Part shown: in pieces, positions 8,751 through 16,135 of the stretch
How positions within the stretch are numbered: the first letter of the stretch is position 1
Layout: each line of letters starts with the position of its first letter
Origin: Bacillus mycoides
Lineage (GTDB): Bacteria; Bacillota; Bacilli; Bacillales; Bacillaceae_G
NCBI RefSeq assembly: GCF_001757995.1
Contig: NZ_LXLV01000027.1
Location: 1 to 64,000, forward strand
Direction of reading: 5' to 3'
Length of the DNA: 64,000 bases
Notes under the pieces: generated by a model
The model's database searches: none
Seen by the model: only the letters and a program-made list of their open reading frames with translations
Told to the model about the DNA's origin: nothing
Program-made: the position numbers and the translations under genes

Positions 8751-8895
8751 ATAATATCAAAAAATGTAAAATTCAGCTACAATCTCATTCATAATTTTTT
8801 TAATTTATTCTCTCCTTCTTGTAAGAATACTTCTAAACTTGATAGATTACCTTATATCACTACTCTATGTATGCAGAATTACATATCAACCTCTA

Positions 8896-8924
8896 TTGAA
8901 AATCATTCTCATTGTAACTATAAT
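8896..8924 (+). promoter_or_regulatory. Sigma-A promoter overlapped by a Fur-box-like site
   Basis: TTGAAA (8896-8901), 17 bases, TATAAT (8919-8924): near-consensus -35 and -10. TGAAAATCATTCTCA at 8897-8911 matches the 7-1-7 Fur consensus TGATAATnATTATCA at 12 of 14 specified positions and covers the -35 and spacer. Iron-dependent repression of the gene at 8993 is inferred. Confidence 0.5.
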
Positions 8925-8992
8925 GGTTTCAGGAGGTTTTATTTTCACTTCCTTTTCAAATCTCACAATATATTAAAGGAGGAACTAGCATT

Positions 8993-9406
8993 ATGAAAAA
9001 AGTTATTTTAGCAGGGGCACTAGGAATTGGAGTACTGTCAGGTATGAATTTACCAGGGGCAGAGGCATCAAAAGCGAGTGCAGCAACTACGAATTTAGAA
9101 ATTCAAGAAGTTACAAAATATTACTCTATGAGTTCTTATGAAGTGTCTCAAAAGGAAACATTTAGTCTCAATAAAGGAGAAGAACTTACAGTCTTTGTAC
9201 AAAATTCTGGGTTCCCAATTTCTTATACGGTCTTTGATACAGATAACCAAGTAATTGGCACCTACAATGCTAATTCACCATATGGTCGAGTATTCAAAGC
9301 ACAAAAAGACGGTAATATTTCTGTACAATTTCAAGCAGGTGTAAATTCTTCGTACATGAAGAAGATGAATTTCACAGCTAAATTTGCAGTTTCTAAGCTT
9401 AACTAA
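8993..9406 (+). CDS. Secreted protein, possibly iron-regulated
   Basis: 137 residues with an N-terminal signal peptide (MKKVILAGALGIGVLSGMN, then an Ala-rich stretch with likely cleavage near ASA-A, residue ~30). The mature part looks like a single beta-sandwich domain with no cysteines (motifs FSLNKGEELTVFVQNSG, ISYTVFDTDNQVIGTY). It has a strong GGAGG ribosome-binding site 9 bases before ATG and sits ~70 bases downstream of the promoter and Fur-like site at 8896-8924. Function unknown. It resembles the other secreted protein at 6012 in size and layout. Confidence 0.65.
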   Translation: MKKVILAGALGIGVLSGMNLPGAEASKASAATTNLEIQEVTKYYSMSSYEVSQKETFSLNKGEELTVFVQNSGFPISYTVFDTDNQVIGTYNANSPYGRVFKAQKDGNISVQFQAGVNSSYMKKMNFTAKFAVSKLN

Positions 9407-9442
9407 CAATCAAAATTTCATTATCCTCTTTCAAAAAATTAA

Positions 9443-9474
9443 AAAGGTATATCCTTTCAACAGGATATACCTTT
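9443..9474. terminator. Bidirectional terminator
   Basis: AAAGGTATATCCT pairs with its complement across a six-base loop, with A-runs and T-runs outside. It lies between the convergent secreted-protein gene and SASP gene. Confidence 0.75.
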
Positions 9475-9478
9475 AACT

Positions 9479-9694
9479 TTAGTGAATTTTATATCGACCT
9501 GATAATTGTTCTTGCGCCATACGAACTAAACGTTTTGTAATTTCTCCACCTACTGAACCATTCGCTCGTGCTGTTGAATCCGGTCCAAGGGTAACACCAA
9601 ACTCCTGAGCAATTTCATATTTCATTTGCTCAATAGCACTTGCTGCAGCTGCTACTAAAATTTCATTTGAATTATTATTTTCACGAATTTGCAT
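9479..9694 (-). CDS. Alpha/beta-type small acid-soluble spore protein
   Basis: 71 residues with the family signatures: [20 protein letters not shown], then the GPR-protease cleavage region (YEIAQEFGV), then [16 protein letters not shown]. These proteins coat and protect DNA in the forespore and are degraded by GPR protease in germination. The sequence is complete and the start follows GGAGG. It is expected to be transcribed by sigma-G in the forespore. It is an extra, plasmid-borne copy of a normally chromosomal family and is strong evidence for a spore-forming Bacillus host. Confidence 0.93.
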   Translation of the reverse strand: MQIRENNNSNEILVAAAASAIEQMKYEIAQEFGVTLGPDSTARANGSVGGEITKRLVRMAQEQLSGRYKIH

Positions 9695-9932
9695 TCCTTA
9701 CACTCCTCCACTGATTTTAGTAATATTATGTTTCATTTACGAAAAAATATGTAAATAATCTCCAAAACAAAAAAAGACACCTTAAAATGCCTTTTTTTAA
9801 TATGTTCATGTAACGCTTAATTTGTTTTTAATTGTTTAAGCAAGTAAAGGGTCCACTGAAGTACTTTTCTCCTCATGATATAAAGTTACTACAATGTTCT
9901 CCAATGTAATCATAGTTCAAAGATCTGTGCTT

Positions 9933-10346
9933 TTATAAGTCTAGAATTCCCATAACTTCTTTCGTAAATAGCTTAAAGTCTTTTAGATATTTTTCAATAA
10001 TTTGGCGAACAATATCTAAGTTTACACTTTGATAATCATGAACAGCAATATTTCGAAATCCCACCATCGCCTTTAACTTATTTGCTAGCTCTGCGCTAAG
10101 TAAATCTGCTGCAACCAACAAATCAAAAGCGTCTCGACTCGATTGAGGTAATCCTAATTTTTTCCCTGCAACAATATGCATTGCTAAATCAATACTTGCT
10201 TTGCATGCTCTTTGAATATTTAATATTATAGAATCTTGCTTTGTATAATCCTCTAAATTATCAGGGTTATTTCCATATACCTCTTGAATTCTTTTTATAC
10301 AACGCTCTATTGTAGAAATTTTATTCAAAATTACTTCATTCTTCAT
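9933..10346 (-). CDS. hepT: HepT-like (DUF86) ribonuclease toxin
   Basis: 137 residues, all helical, with the HepT active-site signature Rx4HxY at residues ~108-115 (RNIAVHDY). In MntA/HepT modules, HepT is the toxin and the minimal nucleotidyltransferase MntA neutralises it by adding AMP to the tyrosine of this motif. Upstream on the same strand only the last ~25 codons of an MntA-like gene remain, overlapping the hepT start by 11 bases, before an IS605 element begins. The toxin is therefore intact but its partner is broken, unless another MntA acts in trans. Confidence 0.85.
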   Translation of the reverse strand: MKNEVILNKISTIERCIKRIQEVYGNNPDNLEDYTKQDSIILNIQRACKASIDLAMHIVAGKKLGLPQSSRDAFDLLVAADLLSAELANKLKAMVGFRNIAVHDYQSVNLDIVRQIIEKYLKDFKLFTKEVMGILDL

Positions 10347-10418
10347 ATATAGAACCTCTTTTCTTTATATCCTCAAATACGATTTTTCGTTCCTCATTCA
10401 ATTTTGAATACATTTGTG
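10336..10418 (-). pseudogene. C-terminal fragment of an MntA-type antitoxin
   Basis: The frame ends SKLNEERKIVFEDIKKRG and then five more residues, with its TGA inside the fourth codon of hepT. This overlap and composition fit the C-terminus of a minimal nucleotidyltransferase antitoxin. The catalytic GSRARG/DxD half is absent: coding sense stops where the IS605 end begins at about 10418. No matching N-terminal half is found on the other side of the IS (12.24 kb), so this is a truncation rather than a clean insertion. Assignment rests mainly on position. Confidence 0.55.
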
Positions 10419-10555
10419 AACTACCCGCCACTTAACGTCCTAACGGACTGTTTGAAGTGGGGGCTTCTCGGTTAGTCGTTACTTTTGATAGCTAACGAAT
10501 TAGTCCTTAGACAGCCGAGCTAACTCCCTTGTTCCAAAGGTTATTTTATTGCTAT

Positions 10556-11668
10556 TTATGCTAACGCTAATAGACGTATTGCTTCATTTTTGATATTGAT
10601 AGCTGAGTTATAATCTCTATCGAGATTTATACCACATATACAAGAATATACTCGTTCAGACAATGATATATCTTTCACAATTCCACAATTGCTACATGTT
10701 TTTGTGGAAGGAAACCATTTGTCTATTTTCACAAGTTGTTTGCCTTGTTCTTGTAGTTTATAAGCTAAAAAAGAAATGAACATACCCCAACCATTGTCAG
10801 CAACACTTTTTCCAAAATGAAGTGATTGCGATATCCCTTTCATGTTTAGGTCTTCAATAGCTACAACATCAAAATTAATAGCTAACTCTTTAGACTTATG
10901 ATGAAGAAAATTCTTTCGTTGGTTCGCTACTTTTTCATGTAATTTCGCTACACGAATACGTTGTTTGTTCCAACGTTCTGAGCCTTTAGAACGTCTTGCT
11001 AATACTCGTTGTACCTTTGCTAATTGGTCTAACATTTTACGATAGAACTTAGGATAATTGGCTTTCTCATCCTCAGAACTAACGTATAATCCATCCATCG
11101 CAAAGTCTAATCCAACAACTGTTTCTACTTCTTTTTGTACAATCTCTTTTTCGTATTCAGTCAAGATGGACACATAGCATTTACCAGTAGGTGTCATAGA
11201 AATCGTACATGACTTGATCATATAATCTTGTGGTATTTCTCTATGTTGTTTGATACGTACCATTTTCAGTTTTGGTAATTTGATATGACCATTTAGCAAC
11301 ATAATATTTCCGTTTACTACATTCGTTGTATAAGACTTTCTGTCTTTTTTACTTTTGAATGTTGGGAAGTCATTTTGACCACTAAAGAAATTCTTATAGG
11401 CAGTTTGCAAGTTTAGTTGAGCATTTGCCAAAGCTAATGAATCAACTTCTTTTAACCACTCAAATTCTGCTTTATATTTCGCAGGAGTTGGAAGCTTTTG
11501 TTTCTTTAGTTGTTCCTTATCATCTTTGTATTTTTCATACGCTTCTTTCCGTTCAGCTAACATTCTGTTATACACGAAACGTACACAACCGAAGGTTTTA
11601 CGCATAAGATATGCTTGTTCTTCTGTTGGATACAAACGGAATTTATATGCTTTATTATGCTTTGTCAT
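10556..11668 (-). CDS. tnpB: TnpB RNA-guided nuclease (IS605 OrfB)
   Basis: 370 residues. It has the N-terminal helical region (KAYKFRLYPTEEQAYLMRKT), RuvC Asp in VGLDFAMDGLYVS (~189), Glu in VAIEDLNMKG (~271), the zinc ribbon CSNC...CICG (~321-340) and the last Asp in LDRDYNSAINI (~346). All catalytic residues are present. The guide RNA should come from the 3' end and right end of the element (about 10420-10555), with the guide read from the MntA fragment beyond it. A start at 11668 follows a GAGGTG site just after tnpA, so the pair is probably cotranscribed. Confidence 0.9.
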   Translation of the reverse strand: MTKHNKAYKFRLYPTEEQAYLMRKTFGCVRFVYNRMLAERKEAYEKYKDDKEQLKKQKLPTPAKYKAEFEWLKEVDSLALANAQLNLQTAYKNFFSGQNDFPTFKSKKDRKSYTTNVVNGNIMLLNGHIKLPKLKMVRIKQHREIPQDYMIKSCTISMTPTGKCYVSILTEYEKEIVQKEVETVVGLDFAMDGLYVSSEDEKANYPKFYRKMLDQLAKVQRVLARRSKGSERWNKQRIRVAKLHEKVANQRKNFLHHKSKELAINFDVVAIEDLNMKGISQSLHFGKSVADNGWGMFISFLAYKLQEQGKQLVKIDKWFPSTKTCSNCGIVKDISLSERVYSCICGINLDRDYNSAINIKNEAIRLLALA

Positions 11669-11679
11669 ATCATTTCACC

Positions 11680-12078
11680 TCACTTTTCACCTTGATTTTC
11701 AATATATTTCTTTACTACGTCTATTGGCGAACCACCAGTTGTTAGTAAGCAAAAACTTCTTGACCAAAACATCTCTTTCCAAAGTTTCTTTTTCACTTGT
11801 GGAAAGTCTCTCTTGATTAGTCGAGAACTTGCACTTTTATAAGCATTAATAAATTTTGTCATTTCTGTATTCGGATGTGCCTTGAACAAAATATGAACAT
11901 GGTCTACATCATGATTCCACTCTATCAGTGTTATGTTGTAATTCTCGGATAACCTGACAAACATGTCTTTTGCATAGTCTGATATATCATCATCGAACAC
12001 ATTTCTTCTGTATTTTACGACCAACACAAGATGATAATACAACAAGAACACTGAATGATTATTGCTATCTAATTTCAT
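11680..12078 (-). CDS. tnpA: IS200-like Y1 transposase TnpA
   Basis: 132 residues. The HUH metal site is canonical (DHVHILF, ~residues 62-68) and the catalytic tyrosine is in VKKYIENQ near the C-terminus. N-terminal KYRRNVF is the family's usual first strand. The protein makes single-strand cuts at TTAC-like sites during element excision and insertion. Complete and apparently functional, unlike the altered HUH of the copy at 8158. Confidence 0.92.
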   Translation of the reverse strand: MKLDSNNHSVFLLYYHLVLVVKYRRNVFDDDISDYAKDMFVRLSENYNITLIEWNHDVDHVHILFKAHPNTEMTKFINAYKSASSRLIKRDFPQVKKKLWKEMFWSRSFCLLTTGGSPIDVVKKYIENQGEK

Positions 12079-12296
12079 TCGTATACCAACCTTTATTCTT
12101 TATAAGACTGATTTTATCAGAGGCAAAATAAAAAGCAAATCCTTTTGGCTACACCAAACCGAAATTCATCTCCCACCTATCGTTGGGCTACGCCCTTCAC
12201 ACGCTTGAGAAAGGAGAATTCTTTCGGGGAATGCGTTAAAGTATAAGTTACATTCTAATATTTTATTGTTGATAACTGACGGTATCATTATACAGC

Positions 12297-12944
12297 TTAT
12301 TTAGAAGAGTCATGTACATTTCGAAGAAGTTCTTCAATAAGTATTGTTTTTTCATTCACCTTTGTGGCATATGTGAAATCACCATAACAATATGGATACC
12401 TAAAATTATTTTTATTTCCACCACAAGTGTACATCGCTGGGTTTTGATCAACTTTCATCTTAGAAAACTTTTTGGCCGAATCTTCCGAGTGTTGTTTAAC
12501 TTCTTGACTGGCAATAAAATCAATATACCCTGGCCCCATATTATAGCTTTGAATAATTGTATCCATGCTAACATCTTTTTCCGTTCCATATTTGTACATT
12601 TTAGCAAAGTGTTTTACCCCTTGTTTAATGCTCAAGCTTGTCTCTTGAATTTCATTTGGCTTTAATCCAAGTGATTCAGATGACTGCATAGGGTCGTTTC
12701 CCTCACCTCTACTCTCTTGGTACATAATTCCTAATAAAACTGCTGTTTTCCCTCCTAAATTATATTTTTCTAATTCTTTTTTCAAGGTAGGCTCATATTG
12801 CAATACACGTTTTTCGGTAGCGAGCGCTTTATTTTGTTGAATATTAGTTTTATGATTAAAATATAGTATTCCAAGCATTGTTCCTAAACCTAAAATACTA
12901 ATAAGGAATACTTTAATAATTTGTTTTTTACTCATATCCTTCAT
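12297..12944 (-). CDS. Membrane-anchored lysozyme-like muramidase
   Basis: 215 residues from ATG 12944, chosen because GAGGAG lies 8 bases upstream. One N-terminal membrane anchor (IIKVFLISILGLGTMLGILYF) is followed by a CwlT-type lysozyme domain: KYNLGGKTAVLLGIMYQESRGEGNDPMQSSE, where the Glu of QESRG is the predicted catalytic acid, and later SYNMGPGYIDF. It is related to the first domain of the protein at 62653 but has no NlpC/P60 domain. Such enzymes open peptidoglycan for conjugation machinery. It lies beside the replication-relaxation/FtsK genes, which fits a transfer role, though it is not in the same transcript for certain. Confidence 0.8.
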   Translation of the reverse strand: MKDMSKKQIIKVFLISILGLGTMLGILYFNHKTNIQQNKALATEKRVLQYEPTLKKELEKYNLGGKTAVLLGIMYQESRGEGNDPMQSSESLGLKPNEIQETSLSIKQGVKHFAKMYKYGTEKDVSMDTIIQSYNMGPGYIDFIASQEVKQHSEDSAKKFSKMKVDQNPAMYTCGGNKNNFRYPYCYGDFTYATKVNEKTILIEELLRNVHDSSK

Positions 12945-13404
12945 ATATTTCTCCTCGTATAAGAAATTCAATTTTTCAATGGCGGTTGGTTATTTACAAA
13001 ATATATAATAATCATCTATTTCTCTGCCCCTTTTAGACTCAAATTTATTTCTTTTAGGTTTTAAGTTTAATATAGAAATTTAAAAATAAGATAAAGATAA
13101 GATAAAGAAAATATAAAGTGCATTTTTTAGAGTACTTTAAAAAGATATTGGTACAAACGAATATGTGGGACAAGTTGTAGATATGAATGGATATAGTGAT
13201 AATCGAGAGGTTATCATACAAGTTATTAATTATGGAGATATCATTCTAGAAGAAGTTTTACCCTATCTTTTTAATATACTTTATTACCATTTCATAACTT
13301 ACTTTAAATTTACTTTGCTCATTTACTGCATTCTAACAATCATCATCACACATGACTTAATATATTATTGAAAAGAAAAAAGCTCTGCACTATGCAGGCT
13401 TTCT
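12945..13404. other. Region with one doubtful 68-codon frame
   Basis: The region is AT-rich. A frame at 13165-13371 (GTG start, VVDMNGYSDNREVIIQVINYG, then a hydrophobic tail) has no ribosome-binding site. The same frame stays open upstream of the GTG (GTNEYVGQ), so it looks like a degraded gene fragment. Short repeats of AAGATAAAG occur at 13085-13110. Nothing else is seen. Confidence 0.3.
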
Positions 13405-13406
13405 TT
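13377..13406. terminator. Probable terminator
   Basis: AAAGCTCTGCA and TGCAGGCTTT form a short stem with A-runs before and T-runs after, at the 3' end of the replication-relaxation gene. Confidence 0.55.
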
Positions 13407-14016
13407 ATGATTTCACAGCTAAATTATTCATAAAACTTTCTATAGAATTCGCCTGAAATATACGTAAATGATGAGATTGAACGTCGTAATGTTTGTCAGT
13501 AATGATAAGGATTGAAGGAAAGAATTTAGAACCTTTCGGTTGCCAGGATTCATTGTGCCATTCTTGGCTATGGAAGTATAACTCGTATCTGTTTATCTTA
13601 TCTTGCATTATTTTTTTACTGTACACTGACTTTTGAACTTCAATAAAGAATGGTGATCTACGCCATATAGTAAAAGCATCCGGCTCCATATATTCTTTCC
13701 CATACTTTGGTTCAACTTTGAATAGTTTAGGATTTTCATAATGAACGAGTTGTTTGTATACGTGCACAATACCAAGGAAATGAGGAATTTTTTGACTTGT
13801 CTTTCTGATAGAACTTGGCTGCGGAAAATAAATGTATGGGTGCTGCAATACGTTAGCATCAACATAGCCGTCTCTTCTTAATCGTTTCATAACCGTATTA
13901 CAACAAGTTACCGCATTCTTTAAGCCTTGAAAATGCAAGTCAATAATATCGTCACGGGACATGCATCTAAATCGATTCAAATCATTCAAAATTCCTTTAT
14001 CTCTACTCTTCATCAT
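13405..14016 (-). CDS. Replication-relaxation family protein
   Basis: 203 residues. It opens with a winged-helix-like segment (ILNDLNRFRCMSRDDIIDLHF, then MKRLRRDGYVDAN) typical of the Replic_Relax family, which is associated with plasmid replication and DNA relaxation. The second half contains EPDAFTIWRRSPFFIEVQKSVYSKK, a nuclease-like D...E-x-Q/K arrangement. Its start overlaps the end of the FtsK-like gene by 14 bases, so both are translated from one message. On Gram-positive plasmids and ICEs such proteins sit next to FtsK-type coupling ATPases and may act at the transfer or replication origin. The exact activity is unproven. Confidence 0.7.
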   Translation of the reverse strand: MMKSRDKGILNDLNRFRCMSRDDIIDLHFQGLKNAVTCCNTVMKRLRRDGYVDANVLQHPYIYFPQPSSIRKTSQKIPHFLGIVHVYKQLVHYENPKLFKVEPKYGKEYMEPDAFTIWRRSPFFIEVQKSVYSKKIMQDKINRYELYFHSQEWHNESWQPKGSKFFPSILIITDKHYDVQSHHLRIFQANSIESFMNNLAVKS

Positions 14017-15169
14017 CTAACACCCCAAATAACGGAATTTCTTCTTGCGATGAATTCTGGAGTATTTTCTCCTCTTTAGACATGCGATATGGTTCAACAA
14101 TTTGCTTCGCCTTACTTAATTCTAAATAAGGAGCTTGCACTTTCTTTAATCCATTTCGTTTTAAAATCATTTGGCCTGATTGCTCTAAATGCTCTGAACC
14201 AGGGGTACCCATGATATTACTATTAATCGCACTATCACATTTAAAGCCAATTCTTACGGTCATATTAAGTTTTAACTTACCATCTAACACCTTTGCATCT
14301 GGCCTCTGCATACTAAGCATAAGAAAGACTCCAAGTGATCGGCCGACTGCTGAAATCTTTTCAATCGTAGTCATACACTCTTTTTCATCTTTAAGCATGG
14401 CCACTTCATCGATAGCAAGTAGAATATATGGTTTTTGATGATTAGGATTCAATTTATTATACGCATCAATATGATCAACTTCATATTCTTCCATAAGTTT
14501 TCTTCGTTCTCTGATTTCCTTCCATAACTTTTGAAGCATTATTTTCATTTCGATTTCTTCCATACAAACTTCTTTTACATGCTTCACTCTACGCAAAAAA
14601 TGAAATTCAGAGTTTTTTAAGTCACCAAGGTACAAATGCAACTTTTCAGGAGACATATATTGAATGAGTGTGGATAGTACAACACGTACCATACTACTTT
14701 TCCCACTTCCCGTTTCCCCTGCTATTAATAAGTGTGGTGTATTAGAATCAACCATATCGTACGTAATCGTTCTTCCAAATTGATCCCGGCCAACCACAAC
14801 AGGAAGACGGTACCCTTTTAATAAGGGCTGCCATTCTTTATAACAGTAATTGTATGGTTTTAGTCCAGCAGCTGAACGGAATGCATGTAGTACAAACTTT
14901 TTCATATCCCCTTCAATCGTAAGATTCCGTCCTAATATTTGCTGAAAACAGAACCACTTCTTTTCAATCTTCTGTGGATCTAATCCGTTTGGGATGGTAA
15001 ATACATATCTCACGCTTTCTTTCGAAGAGGAAACATCATGTATCTTTGGATAAATAGGCACTTTTCCCCCACGCGTTTGATGTTCCGTATATAAACCTGC
15101 TTTTCCGAACACCTCCATAAGCTGATTCCTTAACCTTTGCGTACGAAGCCACTCCTTTATAATCCCCAT
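14003..15169 (-). CDS. FtsK/SpoIIIE-type DNA-pumping ATPase (coupling-protein-like)
   Basis: 388 residues with no obvious membrane segment. Walker A is AGETGSGKSSMV (~151-162) and Walker B is YILLAIDEVAML (~247-258), followed by an Arg/Gln sensor region (LMLSMQRPDAKVL). This is a short FtsK-domain protein as found in Tn916-type elements and mobilisable plasmids, where it brings DNA to the transfer channel; some short ones act in replication. The 106-residue membrane protein just upstream could supply the membrane contact. Start ATG 15169 follows AGGGAAGGGAG. Confidence 0.85.
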   Translation of the reverse strand: MGIIKEWLRTQRLRNQLMEVFGKAGLYTEHQTRGGKVPIYPKIHDVSSSKESVRYVFTIPNGLDPQKIEKKWFCFQQILGRNLTIEGDMKKFVLHAFRSAAGLKPYNYCYKEWQPLLKGYRLPVVVGRDQFGRTITYDMVDSNTPHLLIAGETGSGKSSMVRVVLSTLIQYMSPEKLHLYLGDLKNSEFHFLRRVKHVKEVCMEEIEMKIMLQKLWKEIRERRKLMEEYEVDHIDAYNKLNPNHQKPYILLAIDEVAMLKDEKECMTTIEKISAVGRSLGVFLMLSMQRPDAKVLDGKLKLNMTVRIGFKCDSAINSNIMGTPGSEHLEQSGQMILKRNGLKKVQAPYLELSKAKQIVEPYRMSKEEKILQNSSQEEIPLFGVLDDEE

Positions 15170-15184
15170 TACTCCCTTCCCTCC

Positions 15185-15505
15185 TTAAAACATGATTACG
15201 ATACGAACAAATACATATCCAATCAAGCAAACTCCACCAATTCGAGTGCCGTGATAAATACCTTCACTTACAAATTTAGCTGCTGATATATAGTCATGTC
15301 GCACCAAGTATTTTTCTAACATGACTGATCCGATTAAAATCGTTCCCATAACTCCTAATGCAATGTAAGTATGTAATACCTGATCCGACATATGAAGGAA
15401 TGCGAAAGGACTTAATGAATTGTATTTACGAATTTTCTTTTCTTTATCTTTGTATGACCGATCCATAAACTCGCGAAAAGGAATTGTTTCTTTCCTAGCA
15501 CGCAT
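15185..15505 (-). CDS. Small membrane protein of the FtsK operon
   Basis: 106 residues: a basic N-terminus (RSYKDKEKKIRKYNSLSP), then two hydrophobic segments (~50-67 and ~85-105). It is the first gene of a three-gene operon with the FtsK-like ATPase (15-base gap) and the replication-relaxation protein. Position and topology suggest a membrane partner of the ATPase, but no family is recognised. ATG 15505 follows a GGGGG site. Confidence 0.6.
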   Translation of the reverse strand: MRARKETIPFREFMDRSYKDKEKKIRKYNSLSPFAFLHMSDQVLHTYIALGVMGTILIGSVMLEKYLVRHDYISAAKFVSEGIYHGTRIGGVCLIGYVFVRIVIMF

Positions 15506-15567
15506 TTAAATGCCCCCTTTATAAACAGAATTTAGAATGTAGATATTGCATAGCTTCATCTACTTAA

Positions 15568-15675
15568 TACCGTGGTAGTTTTACCTTGGTAGAAATCTTG
15601 ATAAATACTGTGGTAATCATTCGCAACTTACTTTGGTAACCTCGTATTCTTCTACCTTAATAAATACCGTGGTAG
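15568..15675. promoter_or_regulatory. Array of TACC-N2-GGTA operator sites
   Basis: Six 11-bp sites resembling TACCGTGGTAG occur at 15568, 15582, 15606, 15629, 15653 (poor match) and 15665. Each good copy is a small palindrome (TACC..GGTA). Spacings of about 12 and 24 bases put them roughly on helical phase, as for cooperative repressor binding. They lie upstream of the FtsK operon and the divergent XRE gene, so the XRE protein is the natural candidate ligand (inference). Confidence 0.6.
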
Positions 15676-15692
15676 CTGCTTTGATACATCAT

Positions 15693-15768
15693 ATTGTGGA
15701 CAGCTTGTACATTATGTAAAAAACTTTTGCCGTCTATGCGAATAGTTTTTTACATTTATGTCCACAAT
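15693..15768. repeat. Interrupted double palindrome upstream of the XRE gene
   Basis: Outer arms ATTGTGGACA (15693-15702) and TGTCCACAAT (15759-15768) enclose inner arms ATGTAAAAAACT (15714-15725) and AGTTTTTTACAT (15744-15755), with an 18-base central loop. Both pairs are perfect. It could be an operator, an origin of transfer or a cruciform-forming replication site for the neighbouring FtsK/replication-relaxation module. Confidence 0.6.
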
Positions 15769-15796
15769 GTTGAAAATAGGTTCAGGAGGGATTTAA

Positions 15797-16027
15797 GTGT
15801 TTTGGAAATTCGGAGGGAAAAACCGAACGAAATTAGGTGATTTTTTAGATCGGAATGGCTTCACCCAAAATGATTTAGAAAAGACCGCGAAATTAAGTCG
15901 TCCTACAGTTTCAAAGGCGTGCAATGATAAAGAATACATACCTAGTCCAACTGTAATGAAAAAGATTTTAAAAGTTATTAGGCAAATAAAACCAAACGTT
16001 AAATCTACCGACTTTTGGGATATGTAA
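15797..16027 (+). CDS. XRE-family helix-turn-helix regulator
   Basis: 76 residues with a Cro/CI-type HTH: FLDRNGFTQNDLEKTAKLSRPTVSKAC (res ~13-40), then IPSPTVMKKILKVI. It starts with GTG after GGAGGG. It is divergent from the FtsK-like operon across the operator array and palindrome, so it probably represses that operon and itself. No extra domain for ligand sensing is present. A terminator follows at 16027. Confidence 0.8.
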   Translation: MFWKFGGKNRTKLGDFLDRNGFTQNDLEKTAKLSRPTVSKACNDKEYIPSPTVMKKILKVIRQIKPNVKSTDFWDM

Positions 16028-16062
16028 AAACTGGCTAACTAGAGTCAGTTTTATTTTTTTAC
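16027..16062 (+). terminator. Terminator of the XRE gene
   Basis: AAACTGGCT and AGTCAGTTT form an imperfect stem followed by ATTTTTTT directly after the stop codon. Confidence 0.6.
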
Positions 16063-16080
16063 AAAAACCACTTCATAAAA

Positions 16081-16116
16081 GAACATACATTCGTGTATAA
16101 TAAGAACAAACGTTCT
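16081..16116 (+). promoter_or_regulatory. LexA (SOS) boxes of the uvrX operon
   Basis: AGAACAAACGTTCT (16103-16116) fits the Bacillus LexA box GAAC-N4-GTTC exactly. A second, weaker site GAACATACATTC lies at 16081-16092, 22 bases upstream. TATAAT-like GTATAATAA lies between them. The operon should be induced by DNA damage. Confidence 0.8.
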
Positions 16117-16135
16117 TATATAGGGAGGCATAACG

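Larger units (their letters stand above)
10419..12235 (-). mobile_element. IS605-family element (tnpA-tnpB)
   Basis: A second IS200/IS605-type element. tnpA (11680-12078) and tnpB (10556-11668) are co-oriented and separated by 11 bases. Stem-loop-rich ends lie at about 10420-10550 and 12100-12235 (for example CCCACCTATCGTTGGG near 12173). It differs clearly from the element at 6.66 kb. Exact ends are uncertain. Confidence 0.7.

Noticed and set aside
15568-15675. The TACCGTGGTAG repeats as plasmid replication iterons.
   Set aside because: Each site is palindromic, short and placed in a divergent promoter next to an XRE gene, so repressor operators are the simpler reading.
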